NCBI RefSeq assembly: GCF_004137245.1
Contig: NZ_SDWS01000012.1
Span: forward strand, 28,876-92,875
Direction of reading: 5' to 3'
Source of the DNA: Nocardioides glacieisoli
GTDB lineage: Bacteria; Actinomycetota; Actinomycetes; Propionibacteriales; Nocardioidaceae
Length of the DNA: 64,000 nucleotides
The translations under genes and the position numbers were made by a program. This document shows, piece by piece, positions 17,118 through 25,011 of the stretch; position 1 is the first letter of the stretch; each line of letters begins with the position of its first letter. The notes below the pieces were generated by a model. It was not told the DNA's origin, ran no database searches, and saw only the letters and a list, made by a program, of their open reading frames with translations.

Positions 17118-19082
17118 ATGCCGACGTCGATGCAGGCCGGTGACGTGCTCGCCGAGCGCTACCGCCTCGACGACCTCCTGGCGGAGAACGGGACCGGCCG
17201 CTTCTGGCGTGCGCACGACCTGGTCCTCCACCGGGCCGTGTCGGTGCACCTGCTCCCGTCCGACGACGAGCGCGCGGGTGCCGTCCTCGAGGCCGCGCGC
17301 GGAGCCGGGCCCGTCATGGACCGGCGGCTGCTCCGGGTCCTCGACGCCGAGTCGGCCGGCGGGCGCTGCTACGTCGTGAACGAGTGGGGCCAGGGCGACT
17401 CCCTCGACATCCTCGTCGCGCGCGAGGGTCCGCTGCCGCCGCGCCGCGCGGCCTGGCTGGTCGCCGAGGTCGCGGACACGATGGCCGAGGCGCACTCCTC
17501 CGGGCTGGCCCACGGCCGCCTCGTGCCGGAGAACGTGCTGGTCGACCAGCACGGCCAGATCCGCATCATCGGCTTCGGGGTCGACGCCGCGCTGCGCGGC
17601 CTGCCCGCCGGTCGGACCGGGGTCGACGAGATCGACCTGGCCGGCCTCCTCTACTGCGCGCTGACCGGCAAGTGGGCCGGCGCCTCCGAGTCCGCCGTCC
17701 CGGCGGCTCCCGAGGTGCACGGCGAGGTGCTGCGCCCGCGGCGCGTCCGCGCCGGGATCCCGCGGATGCTCGACGCCCTGTGCGACCAGGTGCTCAACCC
17801 CCAGCACGCCCCCGGCGGCGACGGGTCGGACTTCAGCGCCCGCGCGATCCGCGACCTGCTCCACGACTACGTCGGCGACCTCACCGGCACCCACGTCCCC
17901 GTCCAGGGTCCCCGGGCGTCGACGGAGACCGCGACCGTGCCCGCCGTGCCGGTCGTCCCGGTCACCCCCGACCTGCCGGAGCCCGACCTCGAGCCACAGC
18001 TCGAACCCGAGATCGAGCCGCAGCCGGACCCCGAGCCCGGCGTCACCGTCGTGCAGCCCGCCGTGCCCGAACCCGCACTTCCTACCGCGGAGCCGACCGC
18101 CGCGGTCGACCTGCCCACGCAGGCGGGGATGCCGGTGTTCCACGACGACGACGAGGTCGACTGGCTGCGCGCGCGCGCCGAGAAGCCCGAGCCCCCGCCG
18201 CCGCTCGAGGACCCGCCGCCCAAGCCGCTCTTCGCTCCCGACCCGCCCGAAGGCGAGCCCGTACGCCGTCCACGTCCCGGCAGCCGCGCCGCTTCCGGCA
18301 ACCCCGACTACTGGCCGTGGGACGCCTCCAGCGACTCCAGCCGCGACTCGTCGATCGGGGTGAGCCCTGATTCCGGCGTGCGCCCGGTGGGCCGCGACAC
18401 CGGCTCGTGGAGCTCGGGCGCGTGGTCGGAGGACCGCTGGAGCACCGGCGAGGGCCTCGACGACACCGGCGACCAGGTCCCCGGGCGGAGCTGGTTCCGC
18501 CTGGCCATGATCGTCGCCATCTGCGTGGTCGTGATGGTGGCGGCGGTCGCGGCCTACCAGCTCGGCCTCCCCACGGTGACCGACTCGGGTGACGACGACC
18601 CGACGACCTCCGCCTCGCCGAGCCCCACCGCGGCCGCGCCCACCCCCTTCACCGGCCTGGTCGCCGCGGCGTTCGACCCGCAGGGCACCGACGGCGGCGA
18701 GGAGAACTCCGACTCGGCGCCCGACGTCGTCGACGGTGACGCCACCACGTCGTGGAGCACCTCGACCTACGAGCAGAACTTCGGTCCCGCCGGCCTCAAG
18801 ACCGGCGTCGGCCTGGTCGTCGACCTGGGCGCCACCAAGGGCGTGCGCCAGGTCACGGTGAGCGTCGACGGCGAGACGTCGCTGGCGGCGTACGTCACCT
18901 CCACCGCGCCGACGGGCGTCGCAGGGCTGACCCCGATCGGCACGGCCTCCGGCTCCGGCGACCTCGAGATCTCGGTCGACGAGGCGGTGTCCGGACGCTT
19001 CGTCACGGTCTGGCTCACGATCCTGCCCCAGGTCCCCGACGGCTTCCGGGGCACGATCTCCGAGGTGCAGGTGCTCGGATGA
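17118..19082 (+). CDS. Membrane pseudokinase with extracellular discoidin-like domain (detached MviN C-terminus)
   Basis: 654 residues. Residues ~10-260 have a protein-kinase fold with its catalytic features lost: the VAIK lysine region reads AVSVHLL, the HRD loop reads AHGRLVPENVLV and DFG reads GFG. A Pro/Glu-rich acidic linker (~275-450) follows, then one helix (FRLAMIVAICVVVMVAAVA, ~460-480) and an outer domain with DPQGTDGGEEN and DVVDGDATTSWST, typical of F5/8C-like lectin folds. In mycobacteria these same parts are fused to MurJ, and the pseudokinase there binds FhaA when phosphorylated. ATG at 17118 has a strong GGGAGGGAGGTG ribosome site. Expected to regulate MurJ in trans. Confidence 0.85.
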   Translation: MPTSMQAGDVLAERYRLDDLLAENGTGRFWRAHDLVLHRAVSVHLLPSDDERAGAVLEAARGAGPVMDRRLLRVLDAESAGGRCYVVNEWGQGDSLDILVAREGPLPPRRAAWLVAEVADTMAEAHSSGLAHGRLVPENVLVDQHGQIRIIGFGVDAALRGLPAGRTGVDEIDLAGLLYCALTGKWAGASESAVPAAPEVHGEVLRPRRVRAGIPRMLDALCDQVLNPQHAPGGDGSDFSARAIRDLLHDYVGDLTGTHVPVQGPRASTETATVPAVPVVPVTPDLPEPDLEPQLEPEIEPQPDPEPGVTVVQPAVPEPALPTAEPTAAVDLPTQAGMPVFHDDDEVDWLRARAEKPEPPPPLEDPPPKPLFAPDPPEGEPVRRPRPGSRAASGNPDYWPWDASSDSSRDSSIGVSPDSGVRPVGRDTGSWSSGAWSEDRWSTGEGLDDTGDQVPGRSWFRLAMIVAICVVVMVAAVAAYQLGLPTVTDSGDDDPTTSASPSPTAAAPTPFTGLVAAAFDPQGTDGGEENSDSAPDVVDGDATTSWSTSTYEQNFGPAGLKTGVGLVVDLGATKGVRQVTVSVDGETSLAAYVTSTAPTGVAGLTPIGTASGSGDLEISVDEAVSGRFVTVWLTILPQVPDGFRGTISEVQVLG

Positions 19083-19747
19083 CGACCGCGTCGACCGACG
19101 AGCGGTCGGACCGGGAGCTCCTCCAGGCGCACGTCGACGGTGACGCCGACGCGTTCGGCGTGCTGTTCGCGCGCCACCGCGACCGGCTCTGGGCGGTGGC
19201 GCTGCGCACGATGGGCAACCCCGAGGACGCCGCCGACGGCCTCCAGGACGGCATGATCGCGGCCTTCCGGCGGGCGGGCTCGTTCCGCGGCGAGGCGGCC
19301 GTGACGACCTGGCTGCACCGGGTCGTGGTCAACGCCTGCCTCGACCGCTTCCGCGCGGCGAAGATCCGCCGCTTCGACTCGCTCCCCGACGACGTCGAGG
19401 ACCGCGGCACCCTCGTCGCCACGGCCCAGCACGACGACCTGCCGGACGTCGCCGCCGAGGACGCCGAGCGTCGCCGCCGGGTCCTCGACGCCCTTGCGAC
19501 GCTTCCGGCCGAGCAGCGGGCGGCGCTCGTCCTGGTGGACATGGAGGGCTATCCCGTCGCGGAGGTGGCCGAGATGCTCGGCTGTGCCGAGGGCACGGTG
19601 AAGTCGCGCTGCTCGCGCGGTCGCACGAAGCTCGCCGGTCTCCTCGCCGACCTGAACCGCCCCGTCGGTGACATCCCTCACGGGAACCCGCCCCCGGACG
19701 GTCCCGTCCAACCCACCGTGCGGCCCCGCGGCCCGCCCGCGCCCTGA
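19079..19747 (+). CDS. sigM: ECF RNA polymerase sigma factor SigM
   Basis: 222 residues. Region 2 runs from LLQAHVDGDADAFGVLFARH to AFRRAGSFRGEAAVTTWLHRVVVNACLDRFR; region 4 includes LPAEQRAALVLVDMEGYPVAEVAEMLG and AEGTVKSRCSRGRTKLAGLL. The ATG overlaps the pseudokinase stop (ATGA). Position between murJ/pseudokinase and trxB-trxA matches mycobacterial sigM (Rv3911), which in actinobacteria answers envelope or thiol stress. The Pro-rich C-terminal tail after residue ~195 is extra to the fold. Confidence 0.93.
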   Translation: MTTASTDERSDRELLQAHVDGDADAFGVLFARHRDRLWAVALRTMGNPEDAADGLQDGMIAAFRRAGSFRGEAAVTTWLHRVVVNACLDRFRAAKIRRFDSLPDDVEDRGTLVATAQHDDLPDVAAEDAERRRRVLDALATLPAEQRAALVLVDMEGYPVAEVAEMLGCAEGTVKSRCSRGRTKLAGLLADLNRPVGDIPHGNPPPDGPVQPTVRPRGPPAP

Positions 19748-19780
19748 GCCGCCCGTCCATGCCCGATGCCCGACCCGTTC

Positions 19781-19794
19781 CCTCACGCGTGAGG
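19781..19794. repeat. Palindrome before the anti-sigma gene
   Basis: CCTCACGCGTGAGG is a perfect 14-bp palindrome. Its right half overlaps the ribosome site (GAGGAGGTGA) of the next gene, so folding of the mRNA could modulate translation. Confidence 0.55.
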
Positions 19795-19804
19795 AGGTGA
19801 CCCG

Positions 19805-20545
19805 ATGACCCAGCCCCCCGACCAGACCCCCCAGGATCCTCACGGCCTGCCCCCCGAGGAGGAGGCCGTACGCCGCCTGCTCGCCGACGCGCGCCACGAC
19901 GGGCCCACCCCGCCGGAGGTCGTCGCCCGCCTCGACGCGACCCTCGCCTCGCTCGCCGCCGAGCGCGAGACCGCCCGCACCACCTCGACCACGACCACCG
20001 CTCCCGTCATCGACCTCGGCGCCCGACGCCGCCGGATGGCGGGCATCGGCCTCCTCGCCGCGTCCGCAGTGGTGGTCGCCGGTGTCGCCCTCGGCCCCGG
20101 CCTGCCCTCGATGCAGGGAGGCTCCGACGCGGGCTCGACCGCCGGGGACGCCGCCACCTCGCAGCGCGAGCTCAGTGAGGACTCCGGCGGCGGTGCGGAC
20201 TCGGGCGGCGCCGAGAGCGAGGAGACGGGTCCGCAGAACCTGAAGTCGGCCCCGACCGCCCCGGAGGCGGCGTACCCCACGCTCTCCTCGGACGACGTCG
20301 ACCTCGACGACGAGCTGCTCTCGCTTCGCGCCGGGTCCCAGGCGCCCGACGCGTCGATGGCCACCGAGCCGCAGGCCGACTGCGACCTCAGCGGCACCGG
20401 GCGCGGACGGCGCGTCCTCGCCCAGGTGGACGGCGCGGTGGGCGCGGTCGTGTTCCGCCGGGCGGACGGCGCGTCGCAGCAGGTGGACCTCTACGTCTGC
20501 GGCGACCCGACCGCCGTGCGCACGCTCACGCTGCCCGCGCCCTGA
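19805..20545 (+). CDS. Probable anti-sigma-M factor (single-pass membrane protein)
   Basis: 246 residues: a soluble N-terminal part of about 75 residues (EEEAVRRLLADARHDGPTPPEVVARLDATL), one membrane helix (MAGIGLLAASAVVVAGVALG, ~78-98) and a Gly/Ser/Asp-rich extracytoplasmic region. Gene order sigM - this gene - trxB matches mycobacterial sigM-rsmA-trxB2. No zinc-type HxxxCxxC motif is visible. Assignment rests on position and topology more than on sequence motif. Start ATG is preceded by GAGGAGGTGA. Confidence 0.7.
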   Translation: MTQPPDQTPQDPHGLPPEEEAVRRLLADARHDGPTPPEVVARLDATLASLAAERETARTTSTTTTAPVIDLGARRRRMAGIGLLAASAVVVAGVALGPGLPSMQGGSDAGSTAGDAATSQRELSEDSGGGADSGGAESEETGPQNLKSAPTAPEAAYPTLSSDDVDLDDELLSLRAGSQAPDASMATEPQADCDLSGTGRGRRVLAQVDGAVGAVVFRRADGASQQVDLYVCGDPTAVRTLTLPAP

Positions 20546-20560
20546 CGCGCTCCTGACTCG

Positions 20561-20586
20561 GGAAGAACGCTGGCCTACGATCGGTT
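20561..20586 (+). promoter_or_regulatory. Sigma-R/H-type promoter of trxB
   Basis: GGAAG (20561-20565) and GTT (20584-20586) are separated by 18 nt, the GGAAT-N18-GTT arrangement of thiol-stress ECF promoters. It lies about 50-75 nt upstream of the trxB ATG. Confidence 0.6.
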
Positions 20587-20633
20587 GAGGACGTCGTACG
20601 CCAGTTCCGAGACAAGCAGGAGTGACCCGCCCC

Positions 20634-21647
20634 ATGAGCCAGACCACCGAACCGCGCAACGTCATCGTGATCGGATCGGGGCCCTCGGGCTACACCGCTG
20701 CCGTGTACGCCGCCCGCGCCGCGCTCGAGCCCCTGGTCTTCGAGGGGTCCGTGACCGCCGGCGGTGCGCTGATGAACACCACCGAGGTCGAGAACTTCCC
20801 CGGCTTCCGCGACGGCATCATGGGTCCCGCGCTGATGGACGAGATGCGCGCGCAGGCCGAGCGCTTCGGTGCCGAGCTGGTCTCCGACGACATCGTCGAG
20901 GTCGACCTCACCGGCGACATCAAGGTCGTCAAGACCGCGACCGACACCTACACCGCGCGGTCGGTGATCCTCGCGACCGGTTCGGGCTACCGCAAGCTCG
21001 GCCTGCCCCGCGAGGAGGAGCTCTCCGGCCGCGGCGTCTCGTGGTGTGCGACCTGCGACGGCTTCTTCTTCCGCGAGCAGGCCATCGCCGTCGTCGGCGG
21101 CGGTGACTCCGCCATCGAGGAGGCCACCTTCCTCACCCGCTTCGGCTCGAAGGTCTACCTGATCCACCGGCGCGACGAGCTCCGCGCCTCCAAGATCATG
21201 CAGGAGCGCGCCTTCGCCGACCCCAAGCTCGAGATGGTGTGGAACTCCGAGGTCGCCGCGATCAACGGCGCCGAGAAGCTCGAGTCCATCACCCTGCGCG
21301 ACACGGTGACCGGCGACGAGCGCCAGCTCGACGTCACCGGCCTCTTCATCGCGATCGGCCACGACCCGCGCTCCGAGCTGCTCACCGGCCAGGTCGACCT
21401 CGACGACGACGGCTACGTCCTCGTCGACCACCCGTCCACCGCGACCAACCTGCCGGGCGTCTTCGCCGCCGGGGACCTGGTCGACCACCACTACCGTCAG
21501 GCCATCACGGCTGCGGGCACCGGCTGCGCCGCGGCCCTCGACGCCGAGCGGTTCATCGCCGCCCTCGACCACGAGGCGTCGACCGCCGGCGAGGCCGCCG
21601 CGACTGTCGAGGCGATCGCCGAAGAGGTGCAGACCGCCGGCGCCTGA
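20634..21647 (+). CDS. trxB: Thioredoxin-disulfide reductase
   Basis: 337-residue FAD/NADPH enzyme that reduces thioredoxin. FAD motif VIGSGPSGYTAAVYAAR, redox centre SWCATCDGFFF, NADPH motif VVGGGDSAIEEATFLTRFG and the C-terminal FAD contact VFAAGDLVDHHYRQAITAAGTG. ATG at 20634 is chosen; GTG at 20622 is in frame but lies too close to the AGGAG site. Followed by trxA with its own promoter. Confidence 0.96.
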   Translation: MSQTTEPRNVIVIGSGPSGYTAAVYAARAALEPLVFEGSVTAGGALMNTTEVENFPGFRDGIMGPALMDEMRAQAERFGAELVSDDIVEVDLTGDIKVVKTATDTYTARSVILATGSGYRKLGLPREEELSGRGVSWCATCDGFFFREQAIAVVGGGDSAIEEATFLTRFGSKVYLIHRRDELRASKIMQERAFADPKLEMVWNSEVAAINGAEKLESITLRDTVTGDERQLDVTGLFIAIGHDPRSELLTGQVDLDDDGYVLVDHPSTATNLPGVFAAGDLVDHHYRQAITAAGTGCAAALDAERFIAALDHEASTAGEAAATVEAIAEEVQTAGA

Positions 21648-21673
21648 GCACCTCCGGCCCGCGCCAGCGGGTG

Positions 21674-21699
21674 GGAACAACTGTCCGTGGGGTGGTGTT
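21674..21699 (+). promoter_or_regulatory. Sigma-R/H-type promoter of trxA
   Basis: GGAAC (21674-21678), 18 nt, then GTT (21697-21699): the same architecture as the trxB promoter. It is about 58 nt upstream of the trxA start, so trxA can be transcribed independently of trxB. Confidence 0.6.
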
Positions 21700-21756
21700 G
21701 ACTCAGACATCACCGCGAGATCCTCAGACGCAACCAGACCTTTGAAAGGGGCAACC

Positions 21757-22080
21757 GTGGCCAACATCGCCGCCGTGACCGACGCCGAGTTCGAGGCGCA
21801 GGTCCTCAAGTCCGACAAGCCCGTCCTCGTGGACTTCTGGGCGGAGTGGTGCGGCCCGTGCCGCCAGGTCGCCCCGATCCTCGACGAGCTCAACGCCGAG
21901 CACGGCGAGAAGCTCACGTTCCTCAAGATGAACGTCGACGAGAACCCGGTAACGCCCTCGTCCTACCGCGTGACCGGCATCCCGACGATCAACGTCTACC
22001 AGGGCGGCGAGGTCGTGAAGTCGATCGTCGGCGCCAAGCCCAAGGCCGCGCTCCTCAAGGAGCTCGAGGGCCTCATCTGA
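21757..22080 (+). CDS. trxA: Thioredoxin
   Basis: 107-residue cytosolic disulfide reductase with the active site FWAEWCGPCRQVAP and the cis-proline loop TGIPTINVYQ. GTG at 21757 is preceded by GAAAGGGG; the frame continues a few codons upstream without a good ribosome site. It is the electron acceptor of the neighbouring TrxB. Confidence 0.96.
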   Translation: MANIAAVTDAEFEAQVLKSDKPVLVDFWAEWCGPCRQVAPILDELNAEHGEKLTFLKMNVDENPVTPSSYRVTGIPTINVYQGGEVVKSIVGAKPKAALLKELEGLI

Positions 22081-22090
22081 GGCTGATCCA

Positions 22091-22735
22091 CTAGTCGCTC
22101 GAGGCGGCCCGCACCGATCCGATCGGGCGGGTCGCCTTCTGCGTGGGGCGCACGACACCCCACACCCGCTCCAGCGCCAGCTCGACCTCGTCCTTCCAGC
22201 TCAGGGCCGTCCGCAGCTCCATCCGCATCCGCGACGTGGTCGGGTGCGCGCGCTGGGTCTTGAAGCCGACGCCGCCCCAGAACTCCGTGGGCAGCACGCA
22301 TCCCTGCGTGCGGCCCCGCGTGTCGCCGTACGCCTCGATCGCGGTGTGTCCGCGCTGGACGAGGTCGGCGGCCATCGCCTGCACCAGGATGCGACCGAGC
22401 CCCCCGCCGCGCATCGCCGGCTCGACCCAGGCCGTCGCGGCGATGATCGCGTCGGGCGAGGCCGGCGCGGTCGGCAGCACCCCGGCGCCGGGCAGGTAGG
22501 CCGCGGGCGCGTAGACGATGTGGCCGACGGTTCGCCCGTCGATGCGTACGACCCGCCCGCACGAGCCCCAGTCGCGCAGCACCCCGGAGAGCCAGCTCTC
22601 CTTCTCCGCGGCGCGCTCCTGCTCGTCGAGCCGGGCGCGGTCCACCGGGCCGAGCTCCCAGAACAGGCACGACCGCACCGGATCGGCCAGCTCCGCGAGG
22701 TGGTCGACCGTCAGGCGCGCGGTCTTGCGTGACAC
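22091..22735 (-). CDS. GNAT-family N-acetyltransferase
   Basis: 214 residues with the acetyl-CoA-binding motif AMRGGGLGRILVQAMAADL and downstream EAYGDTR and FWGGVGFKTQR. GTG at 22735 (VSRKTARL) is chosen; the longer open frame upstream is the antisense shadow of the aminotransferase gene. Substrate unknown. It is convergent with trxA and divergent from the aminotransferase. Confidence 0.82.
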   Translation of the reverse strand: MSRKTARLTVDHLAELADPVRSCLFWELGPVDRARLDEQERAAEKESWLSGVLRDWGSCGRVVRIDGRTVGHIVYAPAAYLPGAGVLPTAPASPDAIIAATAWVEPAMRGGGLGRILVQAMAADLVQRGHTAIEAYGDTRGRTQGCVLPTEFWGGVGFKTQRAHPTTSRMRMELRTALSWKDEVELALERVWGVVRPTQKATRPIGSVRAASSD

Positions 22736-22777
22736 GCGTCCCAGCGTAGACCCGTCGGCGGCCTGCGAGGATGAGGC

Positions 22778-23992
22778 GTGCGCCCGATCCGACAGAGCAA
22801 GAAGCTGCAAGGTGTCCGCTACGACGTGCGCGGGCCGATCCTCGTCGAGGCACAGCGGCTCGAGGCGGAGGGCCACCGGATCCTCAAGCTCAACATCGGC
22901 AACACCGCGCCGTTCGGCTTCGAGGCACCCGAGCAGATCCTCGCCGACATGATGCACCACCTGCCGCAGTCGACGGGGTACGCCGATTCGCAGGGCATCT
23001 GGTCGGCTCGCACGGCGGTCATGCACTACTACCAGTCGCACGGGCTGCGTGACGTCGGCGTCGAGGACGTCTTCATCGGCAACGGCGTCTCCGAGCTGAT
23101 CTCGATGGTGCTGCAGGCCTTCGTCGACGACGGCAACGAGATCCTGGTCCCGGCCCCGGACTACCCCCTCTGGACCGGTGCGATCACCCTCGCCGGCGGC
23201 ATCCCGGTGCACTACCGCTGCGACGAGGACGACGACTGGAACCCCGACCTCGCCGACATCGAGTCGAAGATCACCGAGAACACCCACGCGCTCGTGATCA
23301 TCAACCCCAACAACCCGACCGGTGCGGTCTACAGCGAGGAGACCGTCAAGGGACTGGTCGACATCGCGCGCCGCCACCAGCTCGTCGTCATGGCCGACGA
23401 GATCTACGAGAAGATCCTCTTCGAGGACGCGCGGCACCACCACGCGGCGACCTACGGCGGCAACGACGTGCTGACGCTGACGTTCTCCGGGCTGTCCAAG
23501 GCCTACCGCGTCTGCGGCTACCGCGCCGGCTGGGTGATGATCTCCGGCCCCAAGGAGCTCGCCACCGACTTCCTCGAGGGCCTCACCCTGATCGCGAACA
23601 TGCGGATGTGCGCCAACGTGCCGGCGCAGCACGCGATCCAGACCGCGCTCGGCGGCTACCAGTCGATCGAGGAGCTGATCGGCCCCGGCGGACGTTTCTA
23701 CGAGCAGTCCATGCTCGCGCACCGTCTGCTCAACGAGATCCCGGGCGTGACCAACGTCAAGCCGCGCGGAGCGCTCTACTGCTTCCCGCGGCTCGACCCC
23801 GACGTGTACGCCATCGAGGACGACCAGGACTTCGTGATCGAGCTGCTCCGGGCCAAGAAGATCCTCGTCACGCACGGCACCGGCTTCAACTGGCCGTCCC
23901 CCGACCACTTCCGCCTGGTCACGCTGCCCGAGGCGAGCGTGCTCGAGGAGGCCATCGGCCGGATCGCCGACTTCCTCGCCACGCGGCGCTGA
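22778..23992 (+). CDS. Aminotransferase, class I/II (AlaA-like alanine-synthesising type)
   Basis: 404-residue PLP enzyme. The PLP-anchoring lysine is in FSGLSKAYRVCGYRAGW; other landmarks are NIGNTAPFGFEAP, NPNNPTGAVYSEE and MADEIYEKI. The sequence is close to the AlaA / mycobacterial AspC group, which makes alanine from pyruvate and glutamate. GTG at 22778 sits 5 nt after a GAGGAT hexamer, compatible with a leaderless transcript. Confidence 0.88.
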   Translation: MRPIRQSKKLQGVRYDVRGPILVEAQRLEAEGHRILKLNIGNTAPFGFEAPEQILADMMHHLPQSTGYADSQGIWSARTAVMHYYQSHGLRDVGVEDVFIGNGVSELISMVLQAFVDDGNEILVPAPDYPLWTGAITLAGGIPVHYRCDEDDDWNPDLADIESKITENTHALVIINPNNPTGAVYSEETVKGLVDIARRHQLVVMADEIYEKILFEDARHHHAATYGGNDVLTLTFSGLSKAYRVCGYRAGWVMISGPKELATDFLEGLTLIANMRMCANVPAQHAIQTALGGYQSIEELIGPGGRFYEQSMLAHRLLNEIPGVTNVKPRGALYCFPRLDPDVYAIEDDQDFVIELLRAKKILVTHGTGFNWPSPDHFRLVTLPEASVLEEAIGRIADFLATRR

Positions 23993-24046
23993 GTCACCGC
24001 CTCACCTACCCTCGCCGCGTGGTGCGCGGGACCCTAGGCTTCGCGC

Positions 24047-24820
24047 ATGCGTGACGTCACCTATCCCCCGATCATCGTCACGGCCAAGACGGCGTTCCGC
24101 GCCCTCGGCCAGCGCTTCCAGATGTCCGGGACCGAGCACGTGCCGCGCGAGGGTGGCGTGCTGCTGGCCTACAACCACATCAGCTACGTCGACTTCATCT
24201 ACGGCGGCCTCGCGGCGAACCCGTCGGACCGACTGGTGCGGTTCATGTCCAAGCGCGAGCTCTTCGACCACCGCTGGGTCGGCCCGCTCATGCGTTCGCT
24301 GCACCACATCGAGGTCGACCGGGGCGAGGGCGTCGCCAGCTTCCACACCGCCGTCGACTACCTCCGCCAGGGCGAGGCGGTCGGTATCTTCCCCGAGGCG
24401 ACCATCTCCCGGTCGATGGAGCTCAAGGAGTTCAAGACCGGGGCCGTACGCATCGCTGCCGAGGCCGGCGTACCCCTCGTGCCCGTCATCCTGTGGGGCA
24501 CCCAGCGGATGATGACCAAGGACCACCCGCGTGACTTCTCGCGCGGCAAGACGATCGCGATCAAGGTCGGCGAGCCGCTGCACCCGACGGGCGCCAACCC
24601 CACCGCCGAGACGGCCGAGCTGCGATCCCGGATGAGCCAGCTGCTGGCCGAGGTGGTCGCGGACTACCCGACCGCCGAGCAGCCTCCCGGCTCCTGGTGG
24701 GTGCCTGCGTCGATGGGTGGCACCGCCCCCACGCCCGACGAGGCGCTGACCCTCGACGCCGCCGAGAAGCGTGAGCGCGCCCGGAGGCGTGCCGAGAAGC
24801 GGGCGAAGAAGAAGCGCTAG
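24047..24820 (+). CDS. 1-acyl-glycerol-3-phosphate acyltransferase (PlsC family)
   Basis: 257-residue membrane-associated acyltransferase that adds the second acyl chain in phospholipid synthesis. The catalytic HX4D motif is NHISYVD, followed by IEVDRG and the glycerophosphate-binding block GIFPEATIS. The C-terminus is a very basic Arg/Lys tail (KRERARRRAEKRAKKKR). A TAGGCT hexamer 6 nt before the ATG suggests leaderless transcription. Confidence 0.88.
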   Translation: MRDVTYPPIIVTAKTAFRALGQRFQMSGTEHVPREGGVLLAYNHISYVDFIYGGLAANPSDRLVRFMSKRELFDHRWVGPLMRSLHHIEVDRGEGVASFHTAVDYLRQGEAVGIFPEATISRSMELKEFKTGAVRIAAEAGVPLVPVILWGTQRMMTKDHPRDFSRGKTIAIKVGEPLHPTGANPTAETAELRSRMSQLLAEVVADYPTAEQPPGSWWVPASMGGTAPTPDEALTLDAAEKRERARRRAEKRAKKKR

Positions 24821-24840
24821 ATCGACATATCGATCTAGCG
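24815..24840. repeat. Palindrome at the end of plsC-type gene
   Basis: CGCTAGATCGA (24815-24825) and TCGATCTAGCG (24830-24840) form an 11-bp stem with loop CATA. The stop codon of the acyltransferase lies inside the left arm. It may act as terminator; its low GC stands out from the surroundings. Confidence 0.6.
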
Positions 24841-24892
24841 ACAAGTGGCTTTGTCACTTTGTCGACATTGAGCGTGGATCGACGCCCTTTTC

Positions 24893-24982
24893 AGTGATCC
24901 CCGGCTGACCGGGGATCGCTGAACCTGTCAGCCCGTGCACGGCCTGACAGGTTCAGGGAGAGCCTGACCAGTCCGCCCCGAA
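24893..24982 (+). repeat. 90-bp structured intergenic repeat, copy A
   Basis: Two hairpins: GATCCCCGG/CCGGGGATC (4-nt loop) and GAACCTGTCAG/CTGACAGGTTC around a CCCGTGCACGGC loop, then a conserved tail (GAGAGCCTGACCAGTCC). It matches copy B at 49896-49984 with 9 substitutions and one indel. Lies between the convergent acyltransferase and parB genes. Confidence 0.85.
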
Positions 24983-25011
24983 CAGATCCACTGGCCCGCG
25001 CGCTGCTCGGC

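Noticed and set aside
22736..23908. Upstream extension of the GNAT reading frame
   Set aside because: Antisense to the aminotransferase; the GNAT domain begins only after GTG 22735.
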